A stretch of 64,000 bases of DNA from Blepharisma japonicum (taxonomy: Eukaryota; Ciliophora; Heterotrichea; Heterotrichida; Blepharismidae), in NCBI GenBank assembly GCA_949751835.1, contig CATKHK010000028.1, forward strand, positions 124,001 through 188,000, read 5' to 3'. The notes under the pieces were generated by a model. The model saw only the letters and a program-made list of their open reading frames with translations, made no database searches and was not told the DNA's origin. How positions within the stretch are numbered: the stretch's first letter is position 1; each line of letters starts with the position of its first letter. Positions 30,984-42,038 of this stretch are shown one piece after another. A program made the position numbers and the translations under genes.

Positions 30984-33059
30984 CTACTCTTCTTCGCTAC
31001 TTTCATTTCCATTTACAACATTATTATTTCTTGTTTTCTCATATATTTTAAGAATCCCACTCATATTTTTTGCAATTTCATAAGATTCTGACAACTTAAA
31101 CCTCATTAAGTCAAATCCTATTATGCTGCCCTTTAGATTATAATTCCTATTCACTTCACAATATGGATTAGTCCTAGAAAAATGAGTAAGCAAAATCCTT
31201 CAAGCGTTCATTTTTTTCCCAACGTTAATTGCCTCCCCAACTGTAGAATGCATATATTTTTGGGCTTTTAATATATCTTTATTCACAAAAGTAGCTTCAT
31301 GAATTAATAAAGTTGCGTCTTTTCCCTCATTTATTAAATCTTCGCAAGGTCTTGTATCTCCGCTATAAACTATTTTTCAGCCGCTTTTGTGCTTAATAAT
31401 GACAGCTTTAGATTGGATATTGTGAATTGTATTGACAAATTTGATTGATTCTATTCCTGGAATATTTGGAGGCTTTGAGTATGTGCAAAAATTATAGTCG
31501 AAAGGAGAAAAAATTTCTTTAAAAGCTTCTAAATTGTATCGATATTGGGGAGAAATGACTATATTTATTGGCTCTGAGGTAAGTTTTGACCGTTCATGGA
31601 TTATTTTAGTTATCCCGGCAGAATGGTCTGCATGCAGGTGTGAAATAAAAATGGTATTTAGTTTAACTAAAGCTTTGTCAACATTTTCACCAAAATGCCT
31701 ACACAATTGGCCATAAGTGCCTTCTCCACAGTCAAATAAAAAGCTTGAGCCAAAATCTCCAACCCAAATGCTGCTTACATTTCTGAACTGGTCCGGTTTG
31801 GCAGATGAAGTCCCTAATATGAGAATGGATGGATCTGAACCTTTTATTTCAGTATTTACAACACTATTATATGGTACATTATTGCAATTATTTTCTTTAG
31901 GCAGCTCAATTGTTTCCGCCTCATCACGTATTTTTTGTATATTTAAAGGGTTTATTGCATCAGACATTTCAATAGTTCCTTTAGCAGCAAGAGGATTCAG
32001 GTGTATTTTCATTCCAGATTTTGGGATAAGTAAATTTTTAAATAGAAATTTTAGATATTCAGCATAATTTAAATCTATAGCAGGATACATATTCGTCGAG
32101 CAAGTAAAAAATTTTGGAAAAACTTTGTTTAGCTTGATAAGAAAATTATCAGAATATGGATAAATAGGAGATATTAGTGTGTTTTTAAAGGAATGTGTGA
32201 GACCTTGGTTAAAAACTACATTGCTTATATGAGGAGGCAAGGTATCTAAAAATTGATTATAATCCGAGTGTAGGAGCACTGATGTAGGAGACATATGGAA
32301 AATGTAATCAAAATCATTTTCTTCAGTAAAATAGCTAGAAATAGTTTTAGAAATATCAGAAAACAAATATTTTGTGGATGGCATATAAATCAAGCCAAAA
32401 ACTGGAGATTTCGTAGGAGGCCCAAGGACATCATCTGGATATATAACTTTTCCATTGAGCATGATAGAATTTCCTCCTACAAGCTGCCCATAAAGCTTAC
32501 CTCGAGGAATTCCCAATTCTTCAGCTTTTTCTACTAAAAATTTTCTGCATTCTTTCTTGCATTTCACAATATAACTTGCACATGAATCTTCAGCAAATTT
32601 CAATTTTTTGTTGTCATAGGTATAAAATGTATGATATTTTCCAGAATTAAAAGATAGAGCTTTTACCTGAATATTTTCATCACTATAAGAATCTCCAACT
32701 TCTTCATTCATTGAAAAGCTATCATTTTCTTGTTTTCCATATTCAATGATATCAAATTTACTATTCCTAAAAATCTCTGTAAATGATTTTATGCCAACCG
32801 GTCCATGGATTCTTCTTTTGAATGTTTGATTACTATCCAAAACTAAGTGAGAAATAATCCCTGGTAATGATGATATTGCATCCAAATTAATTCCGGTCAC
32901 AAAAACATCTTTTATGTTATTTCTGTAATTTGAGTGTACTAACGATCGTGGCAAGTTTTGACCGCAATTGAAAATGTATTTCTGTGTTTCAAAACTCAGC
33001 ATCAATGATGGGCTTGTAAGCTTAGAATGGACGCCTAATATCTCAATGTGACACTTCAT
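30984..33059 (-). CDS. ELAC2: tRNase Z, long form
   Basis: This 691-aa long-form tRNase Z endonucleolytically removes 3' trailers from tRNA precursors in nucleus and mitochondria. Two metallo-beta-lactamase halves are visible: a degenerate N-terminal half (RSLVHSNYRNNIKDVFVTGI) and a catalytic C-terminal half with ILGTSSAKPDQFRNVSS, the zinc motif HLHADH (about residues 474-479), GDTRPCEDLI, LLIHEATF and the final motif HFSRTNP. Two in-frame TGA Trp codons (at 31374-31376 and near 31200) lie between these motifs; without them the enzyme would lose its last zinc ligands. The last motif reads HFSRT where most homologs have HFSQR. Typical length for ELAC2 is 700-830 aa. Confidence 0.95.
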
Positions 33060-33271
33060 ATTAATTTAGGAAAAATGTCAATATCAATTTAGACGAAATA
33101 ATATCTGATTGAGCGTTTTGAAATTATTATTTTGCTGAACAATTCATAATTATATAAATATAATAATTTAATTAAAATTATATCTCTCTAAACATATGAT
33201 TATAAATTCAATCATGATCAATAATGTAATATAAAGATCTTTTATGTGCATTTATAATTTTAAAATATTAA

Positions 33272-33730
33272 ATGTCTCAGAAAAAGACTACAGATGTCGA
33301 GCTAATGCCAATGCCTTCCAGAACATACCCAGATGAACCTCCATCTCCTGAGCCCACAATAATTGAAGAAACCAAATCTCCAACTCCTATTTATACTCCT
33401 CCCCCACCTCCTCCTATTTTTAATCAGCCCAATCCTCCTAATCCAGCTCCCCGTCCTCAATCCCAAACATTTACTCCGCAAATGCAAAATTATCCTTCCA
33501 GCTTTTCAGGCCAACAAGGCACAATTAAATGCGCAACTTGCAGTTTGGCAATGGCCTATCCAATTGAAGCTTATTTTGTAACATGTCCAGCATGCAGAAA
33601 TGTGACTGCAACTAAACACTTAATTCCAATGGTTTGCAATTACTGTCAAATACGCAGCTATTTCCCAATGGAGGCTACCACAGTGAGATGCCCATGTGGA
33701 GCTATTTATTCAAACCCTTATAGAAGATAA
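33272..33730 (+). CDS. Proline-rich protein with C-terminal zinc-ribbon pair
   Basis: The protein is 152 aa. Residues 1-75 are Pro-rich and disordered (TYPDEPPSPEP, PIYTPPPPPPIFNQ). Residues about 85-150 contain two similar zinc-binding modules: CATCSLAMAYPIEAYFVTCPAC and MVCNYCQIRSYFPMEATTVRCPC, each C-x2-C...P-E/M-A...C-x-C/x2-C. The spacing recalls LSD1-type/TMEM55-like zinc ribbons. No transmembrane segment follows. A protein-protein adaptor is possible. Its stop is 34 nt from the stop of the next, convergent gene. Confidence 0.82.
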   Translation: MSQKKTTDVELMPMPSRTYPDEPPSPEPTIIEETKSPTPIYTPPPPPPIFNQPNPPNPAPRPQSQTFTPQMQNYPSSFSGQQGTIKCATCSLAMAYPIEAYFVTCPACRNVTATKHLIPMVCNYCQIRSYFPMEATTVRCPCGAIYSNPYRR

Positions 33731-33764
33731 CTAATTTTGCTGAAATTAAAATTATTTATATGAA

Positions 33765-34763
33765 TTATTTTATATTAGATAATTTCACGCTTGGACGAAG
33801 TGAAAATAATCTTAATGCTGCAGCTGCTCCATTTACTCCTGAAATTTCAATAATATTTTGAATGCTCCTAATCGCATTTGCTTGTTCTGGTTTTGCTAAG
33901 TTTTCTACCATTTCAGCAACATTTTTATGGAGATTTTTGATTTTTCTTATAAAACTCAGTCCAGCAGTCAAAGCTTTTGACAGTGTTTCAGCTTCTAACA
34001 AAAAGTTATTGCTTTTTTTAAATTCACTATTACTATTCATACTGTGCTGTTTCAAACCTATCTGAACCTCAACAAAATTTTTTTTCATATTGGGCAGTTG
34101 AGGAATAATCCTCTGTAAGCACGTAGAGAAATCATTCCAGTATTTTGCCCCTTCTAAAGCTTCACCTTCCAGAAGCTCTATGTTGAAATCAATATATGGA
34201 AAAGAATTGAGGAAAACCATTGCTGTTTTGGCATTAGGAGAACTTGATATAACAAGAATGAGAGTAGTAATCACTACCTTGATACTAGGGCTTTTAGTGT
34301 AAGCGCTAAACTTTTCAGCAAAATTCAATAAATTGTTATACCCTTCTAATAAAGTAACCACATACTCTTCAATAATCCCAGCATGCTTTACTAAAGCCAT
34401 AACGGAATCATCAAGATTGGGAGACCCTGATTCACAGGTATTTAACGCAAACATGCATTTATAAGAATCTCGGTCAACCCTCACTTGTAAAACTTTATCA
34501 TTTCAATTTCTAAAAGCAGCTTGAAAAGATTTTTCGTCTATAAGCTGCTGCTGTGCTCCTGTTTTAGAATGCATATAAGACATATGGTAATAGTCTAAAG
34601 GGTCAAAAGATTGATACATGTATTTTGCAACCAACTCGACATTTTGTTCCAGCGATTCATAAGATACTGGCAAAATAGGCAGACTAAAAGTTTCATCTCT
34701 TATCAGCAGCTGTACCTTTTTAGGTGCATATGTATTGCTTGGTCTACGGCAGTCATTTCCCAT
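33765..34763 (-). CDS. Unknown N-myristoylated helical protein
   Basis: The 332-aa frame reads TGA as Trp at 34503-34505, joining an 86-residue N-terminal part (MGNDCRRPSNTY..., probable Gly2 myristoylation and Cys5 palmitoylation) to a mostly helical remainder ending LSNIK. Segments such as VVTLLEGYNNLLNFAEKF and IRKIKNLHKNVAEMVENL look amphipathic. The pattern is reminiscent of lipid-anchored helical regulators, but I recognise no family. There is no transmembrane segment. Confidence 0.78.
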
Positions 34764-35254
34764 TTTAAATATATTGGTATGAATTTAAGTTGGGAGAAAC
34801 TTAACAAGAGATGCATAAAAAAGATGCCAATATGTTAACAGTAAAAATTTTATAATAAAGTTCAAAAATCTTTTGTGATGAAAATTTTGAAAATAATCAA
34901 ATTTAATTTTTTTTTAAGTTTTCGGTCAATAATGATTAGAAAGCAAAGATTTATCTTTTCGTTTTTTTTATTTTTTAATAATTGATATTTCATGCCATTT
35001 CCAATAGAGATATAAAATAGGCAGAAAATGGTTGCTAATAATCATAAAATTACAGCAAAATCCCAAATGTTTTCTATTGATTATATTAATTTCATTAACA
35101 AAAAGACTATAAAGGTTTCACACAAATTTCTTAAACATAATTTCAATAATAAATCTTCTGATTTTAAAGCTAGAATAATGCTAATTTGCAAAATTGGCGT
35201 AAAATATATTCTGAGTTATTTCCAAATTTTTATCCTTGACTCTCTCAGTATAAT
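34764..35254. other. Intergenic spacer between divergent genes
   Basis: About 490 nt, AT-rich, with T-runs near 34900-34980. An 87-codon ATG frame at 35028-35291 has no coding character and overlaps the real start of the next gene in another phase. Probably two promoters. Confidence 0.45.
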
Positions 35255-36466
35255 ATGGACCCTCAAGAACTGTCTTACAAATCTCTCTTAAAAAAGCTCG
35301 TAATCCTAAAATAGAAACGTAAAGGTGGCCTCAAACAAATTAGCTGTGAGTTTTGCCTGAAAGATATCACGCTCTGCACCTATATTCAATGTGCTGAATG
35401 CACAAATTTTTTCATTTGTTTGCAATGCTACATCTCTGGCCAAGAAAAAACAGAACATTCGCGGCTTCACAAATATCATGTAGTTGACCCACTTAAATTT
35501 CCTCTTTTTATGCTAAATTGAACCGCAAAGGAAGAACTTATGCTGCTCGAAGGCTTATTAAAATTTGGCTATGGGAATTGGGGTTCTATATCTGAATTTA
35601 TAAGCTCATCTAAGAACAGTTGGGAATGTGAAAAACACTATAAGCAAATTTATCTGGGAAAAGCCAAAGAAGCCTTATTGCAACTAAATATTTTGAGTCA
35701 TAGAGATGAAAATGAACATTTAGTGTCTGCTGAGGTCGATCACTCAGAGAATTTTATGGATATCGTGCCAGATGTTTTTCCCAATCCTGAACCCAGAGTT
35801 GAAATAGAAAAGCATCCTCTTACTGAATTTGCAGGATATATGCCCTTAAGACGCGATTTTGAAATTGAATATGAAAATGATATCGAAATGTATTTAGCGG
35901 ACTTGGAATTTTATGAAGATGACACACAAGAAGATACCAATATAAAACTCAGACAATTAGAAGTCTATAATAAAGTACTCGAAGAAAGAGAAGAAAGAAA
36001 AAAATTTGTAATTGAGAGATGGCCACAAGAATTACGGAATGAAAAAAATTTCAGCAGAAATATCATTGAAAAAACGATTTATCAAGCTATGAAACCTTAC
36101 GCAAGGCTACTGACACCTGAAAAACACTTTCAATTATGCACAGGACTTGTAAAAGAATATACACTTAGGCTGAAGCTGGAAGAATTAAGAGAGGCTAAAA
36201 GTCTTGGAATAAAAACAGAAGAGGAATTTAGAAAATTTATAAATGATAAAAAAGCGAATAAAAGCAAAGAGTTTGATGTAGTTTTTAAAGATTTTAAGCC
36301 TCAGCAAAGATCACAAGAAAGTCCAAGGAAGATAGAAAATAAAGAAGAAGCTCCAAAAATTAACCAAAATTCTGCTGATAATATGGAAATAGATGAGCAA
36401 GAAAAGCCTGAAGAAAAAAACCCTGAAGATGATGTCATTGATTTCTTGAAATCTGACGATAGATAA
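35255..36466 (+). CDS. ADA2: Transcriptional adaptor ADA2 (ZZ-SANT), with one 15-nt intron
   Basis: Exon 1 (35255-35299) encodes MDPQELSYKSLLKKL; after the 15-nt intron, exon 2 (35315-36466) completes a 398-aa protein. A ZZ zinc finger (CEFC, CAEC, CLQC...H...H) is followed by a SANT/Myb domain (NWTAKEELMLLEGLLKFG, YGNWGSISEFI). This is the fixed ADA2 architecture, continuing into YMPLRRDFEIEYENDIEMYL, a hallmark of the family. ADA2 bridges GCN5 to SAGA/ADA complexes and stimulates histone acetylation. The C-terminal SWIRM domain of typical ADA2 is not evident; the last 100 residues are acidic and low complexity. TGA encodes the first SANT Trp (ML-N-W-TAKE). Confidence 0.95.
35300..35314 (+). 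other. 15-nt spliceosomal intron in ADA2
   Basis: GTAATCCTAAAATAG. Phase 0; joins LLKKL to KRKGGLKQISCEFC. Without splicing the frame meets TAG at its end. Confidence 0.88.
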
Positions 36467-36923
36467 ATATAAATAAACTATTCGTCTTTAGTTTAAATGC
36501 AAAAAAATTAAATACATAAGCAAAATAGCACGATGTTATTGAGTATTATTCTTTCTTAATGAAATATATATATATATTACAAGTTATGACGGCTTTACAT
36601 TTTTCAATTATTCTTATATCATCTTGTCTTTTATATTAATTTAATTTTGTGCTATATATTTGTTTCTAAGTGTTATTAAAATTTACTTTTTAGATTATAA
36701 ACTCTTTAAAATCATATATTAAAGCAAAAGGATTATCTATTTTGTAACGCAAAAGCATTGAACTGTATGCTATATACAGTAAAAATTGCTTAATATTATA
36801 TTTTTTATGCTAAGAGAAGCATTTTTCAAAGGTACGAGATCTAGATTTTGCAGGCTTATATCGAAACTTATTCAAATCCTTAATTACCTGAAATAATATT
36901 AATTTAACATTTCATTATTTTAC
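36467..36923. other. AT-rich spacer between convergent genes
   Basis: About 450 nt with no supportable frame. A short (TA)n run occurs near 36566-36577. Confidence 0.4.
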
Positions 36924-37364
36924 TTATAGTAATCTTTGATTTTCTATCCTTTTTACAAAATTCTGATCTTTCATCTTAAGATCCTTAATTGAATTTTGAT
37001 ATTTAAATCAATTAGAATTACTTTTATCTTCATCTGCTTCCATAACGTGAGAAAAAAATTCACGTTGACTTCCTAACATTTCCGATATTTTTGAGTTCAC
37101 TTCTTGAAATACATAATTGCAATTGTCTATCTGGTTGTTTTTCTGTACTTTATTATAATTTACTTGATTTTCATCAACTGGTTCTTTAAATGTGACATGT
37201 CTTTTTTTGCGAAGAATTTGTTTAACATCAACCATTCCAAGAGGATTGTTTTTATAGTCCTTTTCGCCTGTGATTTTCACTTCACTCGTTTGGAATGCTT
37301 TATTGGTTTTAAGAATAGAATTGAGTGATTTCACACTCAATGAAGATTTTAAGACTTGGGACAT
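36924..37364 (-). CDS. Unknown small basic protein
   Basis: The 146-aa frame starts MSQVLKSSLSVKSLN and reads TGA as Trp at 37008-37010 before a TAA at 36924-36926. It is rich in Lys, Asn and Ser, with a basic patch (ILRKKRHVTFKEP) that includes an RVxF-like HVTF motif, as found in PP1-binding proteins. That resemblance is weak. No domain recognised. Confidence 0.65.
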
Positions 37365-37814
37365 ATTTATTATATTGCTGACTTCAGAATAGTAAAAAAA
37401 TGGTTTGAAATTGGGGTATAAAAAATGATTATGGGCTAATCAAATTAGCAGTAATTAGGAAAACTTGAGGGTTTTTTTAATGGAAAAAGAGATATTGTAA
37501 AAGACTTTAATTGTTTATATGAAATTAATAGACATCTAGCATTTAATTTATAATTTTAATTTTTCTGTGTGCGACTGGTATGGTGGGGAATTAGGTATCT
37601 TTTGATTCTATTGCTAAGTTTAATTTGAAATCCTTTATTTTTGCTATATTTTGGTATGATTTTTGCTGATTTCAATTTGCATTATTTTTTAATATCAAAA
37701 TTAATTTAAAAAGAGCTTATCAGAACCATTTTAATAAATATGAGACACTAGCCAAATATTATCATTTTGGTAAAAATTTAAAACTTACTTATTAATCTAC
37801 GATACCTTTATAAT
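37365..37814. other. AT-rich intergenic spacer
   Basis: About 450 nt. Nothing recognisable apart from AT-rich runs. Confidence 0.4.
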
Positions 37815-38327
37815 TTAGATAAAAATCGAAGTATAATTTTTTTTCATTTCATTTCTTTCCGTTAAAACTTTTAAATTTTCCTTTCATCCTCCCTTCAAAT
37901 TTATATCACATTCTTTCAGCACTTCTCCAGAATGCTGTGAGTCAATTAGAAATGATAGAATTTCATGGTGATTATTGAGCATACTTGACAAATCTTCGTT
38001 CATTTTCTGCACAACACGCTTTAATTCTAAGCTTTTGCTAGTTCTTCTGTTAACTTCTTCTCTTACTTTTGAGGAGAAAGAGAAAATTGCATCTGGATGA
38101 AATTCATACTCCTTATTTGTTGAATTTCTGGCTAATTGAGGAGAATTTTCAAAATCGTTAGGAGTCGAATTCATGATATCGAGGAAACTTTCTTGGGCAA
38201 GAGGATGACTAAGCTTAAGAGGAGATTTTATGAGGTCTGGACTGTAAATTTTATCGAAATGTTGGGTGAAATCTTCGAGATTATAGATAAGAGGGCGAAT
38301 TCTTTCCATAGTGTTGTTATTATTCAT
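37815..38327 (-). CDS. Unknown protein, paralog of the gene at 38887-39384
   Basis: The 170-aa frame starts at ATG 38327 (MNNNNTMERIRPLIYNLEDF) and ends at TAA after a TGA-encoded Trp at 37884-37886. It shares an N-terminal motif (ERIRPLIYNLEDFTQHFDKI) and a C-terminal coiled segment (MNEDLSSMLNNHHEILSFLI) with the next gene upstream. The frame is open further upstream to 38435 (another ATG), but the paralog comparison favours 38327. Between the motifs the sequence is Ser/Pro-rich with possible phosphosites. Ciliate-specific as far as I can tell. Confidence 0.68.
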
Positions 38328-38886
38328 GAAATATATTTTAAATTGCAGAAAATTGTAGCTGATGTAGTTCAAAATGCTATTAGTTTTATTGGGAATATCC
38401 AAGCCTAAATAAGATCTAACATTAATGGCATTCAAAGATGAGTTTTAGCATTCACTCTAGAATCTCTTAAATTATTTTTAAACAGGTTCGTTGAAATAAG
38501 CATAAAGTGTCATAAGTTCTTACTTATTCTAACTTCATGGAAAATGAATTATAGCATTTTTAAAGGATCAGATTGATTACACACAATGATTAAATTTATT
38601 AATAAAATATAAAATGGATTTGAATTTAAAATTTAAACCGCCATATAGTTCTATCACAATTATAAGCAAATTAACACTTAAAAAAATTAATATAAAAAGA
38701 AGCTTTTCATTAAGCTTACATTCTTCAACTAGCCCGCTCAAATCATGTTCCTTGCATTTCTCTTAGGCCTTGAATTTTTTTTCTAAATCTCCCACCCAAA
38801 AATGGAGATTTCAACAAGAGTCAGTAATCTCATGCATCCCGCAATTTTTATCTCAAAAACTACTTACATTAATTTAATACTTATAC
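38328..38886. other. Intergenic spacer
   Basis: About 560 nt between two tandem paralogs on the minus strand. AT-rich, no other frame or repeat supported. The 5' 100 nt are open in frame with the downstream gene. Confidence 0.4.
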
Positions 38887-39384
38887 TTAACTCTTCATCA
38901 TTGCTAAATGTCTTCTTAATCTACAGTTCTCTAAATGAAGTTTTGAATTATCTCTACGGAGCTGTATAAGTTTGCACACGTCATTAGCTTGATGGGTTTC
39001 TCCAGTATGAGTATCCATCAAAAATGAAAGTAATTTATGTTGGTTACTTAGTAGACTTGAAAGTTTGTCGTCCATCCTTTCTACAATGGAATTTAAATCT
39101 TCTTCTGTTTCATGGCGACAAGATCATGACCAAGTTGTCTGAGAGGATGACTGGGGATTCGTGTCATCTCACTCTGGCTCCTTGCATTTTTGGGGGGATT
39201 TTACAGGATTTTTCGAAAAATTTTGATTGCTTGGGAAGTAGCTGATGAATTCGTTTCAGTTTTCTTCGGTCAGCAATTTACTTTGTGAGGCTTTGTATTT
39301 TCGTGTCTCTTCTATTGGGAACGAGTCTATTGTGTGTGTAAATTCTTCAAAATTTGAGAAAGCTGGCTTTAATTTTTTGATCAT
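38887..39384 (-). CDS. Unknown protein, paralog of the gene at 37815-38327
   Basis: The 165-aa frame runs from ATG 39384 (MIKKLKPAFSNFEEFTHTID) to TAA. Four Trp codons are TGA, so a standard-code view shows only the last 62 residues. The N-terminal IKKLKPAFSNFEEFT and the C-terminal MDDKLSSLLSNQHKLLSFLM match the paralog. The C-terminus adds LIQLRRDNSKLHLENCRLRR, a coiled-coil-like heptad stretch. Function unknown. Confidence 0.7.
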
Positions 39385-39490
39385 ATTTATTTTTATTATT
39401 CAGTCAGTACAAAAATATGAAATTCTAGTGCATATTTTTGAAATTGAAATTAATTATATGATTATGGAGGCTAAGGTTCTATTTTGTTAG

Positions 39491-39952
39491 TTATAAATTT
39501 TGCTCAAAAAGAGTTTTTCGATTGAATCCTCCTGTATCTTTTCTAGTTATTCTTTTGAGACTAATCGACCTTGAATCGTTCTCATTAAATGCATTAAAAT
39601 ATTTTTTATTCTTTTCTTTCTCATAAGAGGAATTCTTCAAAGATTCAGCACTTTCAATTATATTTTTACTTGATCTTGGGCTTCTAAATCTCTGCCCACG
39701 GACATATGTTGGTGTTAAATCTCTAACATGTATCCTTCCTCTTGAAATTTCTCTATTAATTTCATCCATAGTTTTTACTCTTCTTTCACTAGTTCCCACT
39801 GCCGTTAAGCCTCCTTTATTGTGTTTACATTCTACTTCTCGTAAATAATTATATATTTTTGGAGAAAGCATAAGAGGTCGTTGCACAGGGACCTTTTTGA
39901 ATTTTAGATTTAGACTTTGTTTAATTCAATTGCAAAGCATTTCTTCAGTCAT
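39491..39952 (-). CDS. Unknown basic protein
   Basis: From ATG 39952 (MTEEMLCNWIKQSLN, Trp by TGA) the frame encodes 153 aa to TAG. It is Arg/Lys-rich with TPTYVRGQRFRSPRSSKN and a basic C-terminus. The frame stays open and coding-like upstream to 40067 (LDYPYWRSLLDEIESDSN) but without an ATG, so the true 5' end may lie upstream through an intron or a frameshift I could not resolve. No family recognised. Confidence 0.6.
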
Positions 39953-40298
39953 TGCAGGATCTGCAGAATTTCGATTAGAATCACTTTCAATTTCATCGAG
40001 CAAACTTCTTCAATATGGATAATCAAGTTCCTGTTTTCGTGTATAAGTTTCACATTCAGCTAAGAATTATGTGATTGAGACAGATATATTAATAGTGCTT
40101 TGGACATTAAATATTATTTCCAGCGAAATGAATGCCTGATTTCATGTGTGATTGAAGTCTATTCTGCTGCATTATTAAGTGTATATTTAAAATACAATTT
40201 ATCTAGATGCATTATATCATTGTAAGTATCTTAATTATAATTCTTTTTTGAATTAACAATATTTTATATATCAACTCTTAATAAAATATTGGTAAAAT
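39953..40298. other. Spacer, possibly containing an unresolved 5' exon
   Basis: The first 115 nt are in frame with the gene at 39491-39952 and look coding. The rest, to the stop of the Kelch gene, is AT-rich with nothing recognised. Confidence 0.4.
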
Positions 40299-41954
40299 TT
40301 ATTCATTAAATTCTATTCTATCTAACATGTCTTTATCTTCAAAAGAAGACTCATATGAGTCTTCCTCTGATCCAACTGATGATAATTCTCCAATATTTTC
40401 AGGCAGCTTATACGTAATAGCCACATCTTCAGATATCCCTAAATGTACTTCATTATTTGCCAGGGCACATTCATTTCCAGTCTTTGAGCTAAAAGATGTC
40501 TTTAAGTTATCTAGTATCCTTATCCTGCCATTCTTCAAGTCAAAGCTCCACACATTTTTAGATGTTTTTATTCCTGCCCCACAGTTTCCCCCAAACAGTA
40601 AAATTTCATTTTTTACCATGCAAGCCCCCATATTGCTTCTGCTTTCAGGAAGCTGAACATCCAGCAAATTTCATTTTCCATTTCAGACTTCAATATTATA
40701 AAGTATTGTTCCATCAGAGACACCTCCAAATACATAGACTAATTCGCCTACATTAATGCAAGTTGCATGCGATCTTGGATAATTCAAAGATGAAGAGAGA
40801 GTTCATTTGACACCATCAAGAGTGTAAACTTTGTCAACTGGCGATTTGTCTAGGCCCCCAATTATTGCTGGCATATTGTTGATAAAAGCCATACAATGCA
40901 AACGAATAGGTTTTGGCTTTGGTAAATTCTGGATATAACCATTACTAACATCAATTTCTATACTAATTCTGGCCATTCCTCCAGTAACAATTATATGTTT
41001 TTTACTTGACCAGAGGAATGCAGTGCCTTTTAGGTCTTGAACGCAATTTAAGGTCCTTTTTTCGCCGATCAGAGGGCTATAGAGTATTATTTTGGGGCCA
41101 TTGGTCACTATTAAAAGGCTCTCTCCAGACTTAGAAAGAAACCTTTTTACAAGGCTGCATTCATTCCATTTATTTTTATTTCTCTCCTCTGATATTGAAT
41201 TTTCTCGATTTAAAGCTGAAGAATTGAGTTCACTAATTAACTGCTCTGAAAAGCCAGACTCCCTTAAATTTCCCAAAAGATCTTTATTAATTGTCTTTGA
41301 AAAGAAATTTCTTGTATAATCTAATAAAGAGTTCAAACCTGCACATGTTTCATCCATTGACCCATTGCATAATTGAATTTCATTAAAGCATTTAGAATTA
41401 ACATCGCATAGTATTTTGACTTGCTCTATTGCATTTATTATCAAGCTCTCAATTGAGCTTTTAGTACTGTCTAGTATAATTTGCTTTTGTTTAGTAATTG
41501 TGTCAAGCAATCTTTCATAATTATTTGAACTGGCAATGGTAGAATTAAATACATCTCTAAATTTTTCTTTGCCAATTTCCTTTAGAGGTTTTGGATGATT
41601 ATTCATAGCTTGAGGTATGTATTTTCTTTCTTCAAATTCAGGGATCGCATTTGCTTTGCTTACTGGGATAGGAATTGACCTCGAGATATTTTCAACACGA
41701 TCAGCTGAGAGCTTTGGATATATGTTAAGAGTTTGATTTGATTGACTATCGATAAGCCCTTGATTATCATTAATTCTATCCTGTTCTGAGTAAAGACCAG
41801 GCTTGATAAGGGTATTATTAAATTTCTTATCTGGAATGGAAATTTTGCCTTGAAATTTTGGCCAGTCTTGATTCAGAGGCTTTTTCACAGTATTTTTACT
41901 TTTCTTTTTGCTGCTCTCAGCTTTATTTTCTACTTTTTGACCCAAGTCCGACAT
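40299..41954 (-). CDS. Kelch-repeat protein, copy 1
   Basis: The 551-aa frame reads TGA as Trp at 40800-40802 and twice near 40685. The N-terminal 240 residues are charged and contain a helical stretch (ITKQKQIILDSTKSSIESLI). The C-terminal 300 residues form Kelch blades: IIVTGGMARISIEID, MPAIIGGLDKSPVDKVYTLD, LVYVFGGVSDGTILYNIEVW, EILLFGGNCGAGIKTSKNVW, with the GG and distant aromatic pattern of the repeat. Kelch propellers mediate protein binding. A shared IPDKKFNNTLI motif near residue 42 also occurs in copy 2. The final 25 residues are acidic. Confidence 0.88.
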
Positions 41955-42038
41955 CTAAGTATAGATAACTTAAGATCTTTATTATTAACTAGCTAAAAAA
42001 TGAAAACTCTATAATGAATTAAAAATAAATTAATTTGT

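Noticed and set aside
35028-35291. 87-codon ATG frame upstream of ADA2
   Set aside because: No protein-like composition and it overlaps the ADA2 first exon in another phase.
36566-36577. (TA)n run as an origin or regulatory site
   Set aside because: Short simple repeat expected by chance in such AT-rich spacers.
40070-40092. 22-nt GT-AG interval as an intron for the 39.5-kb gene
   Set aside because: Does not restore the downstream frame from any upstream ATG.
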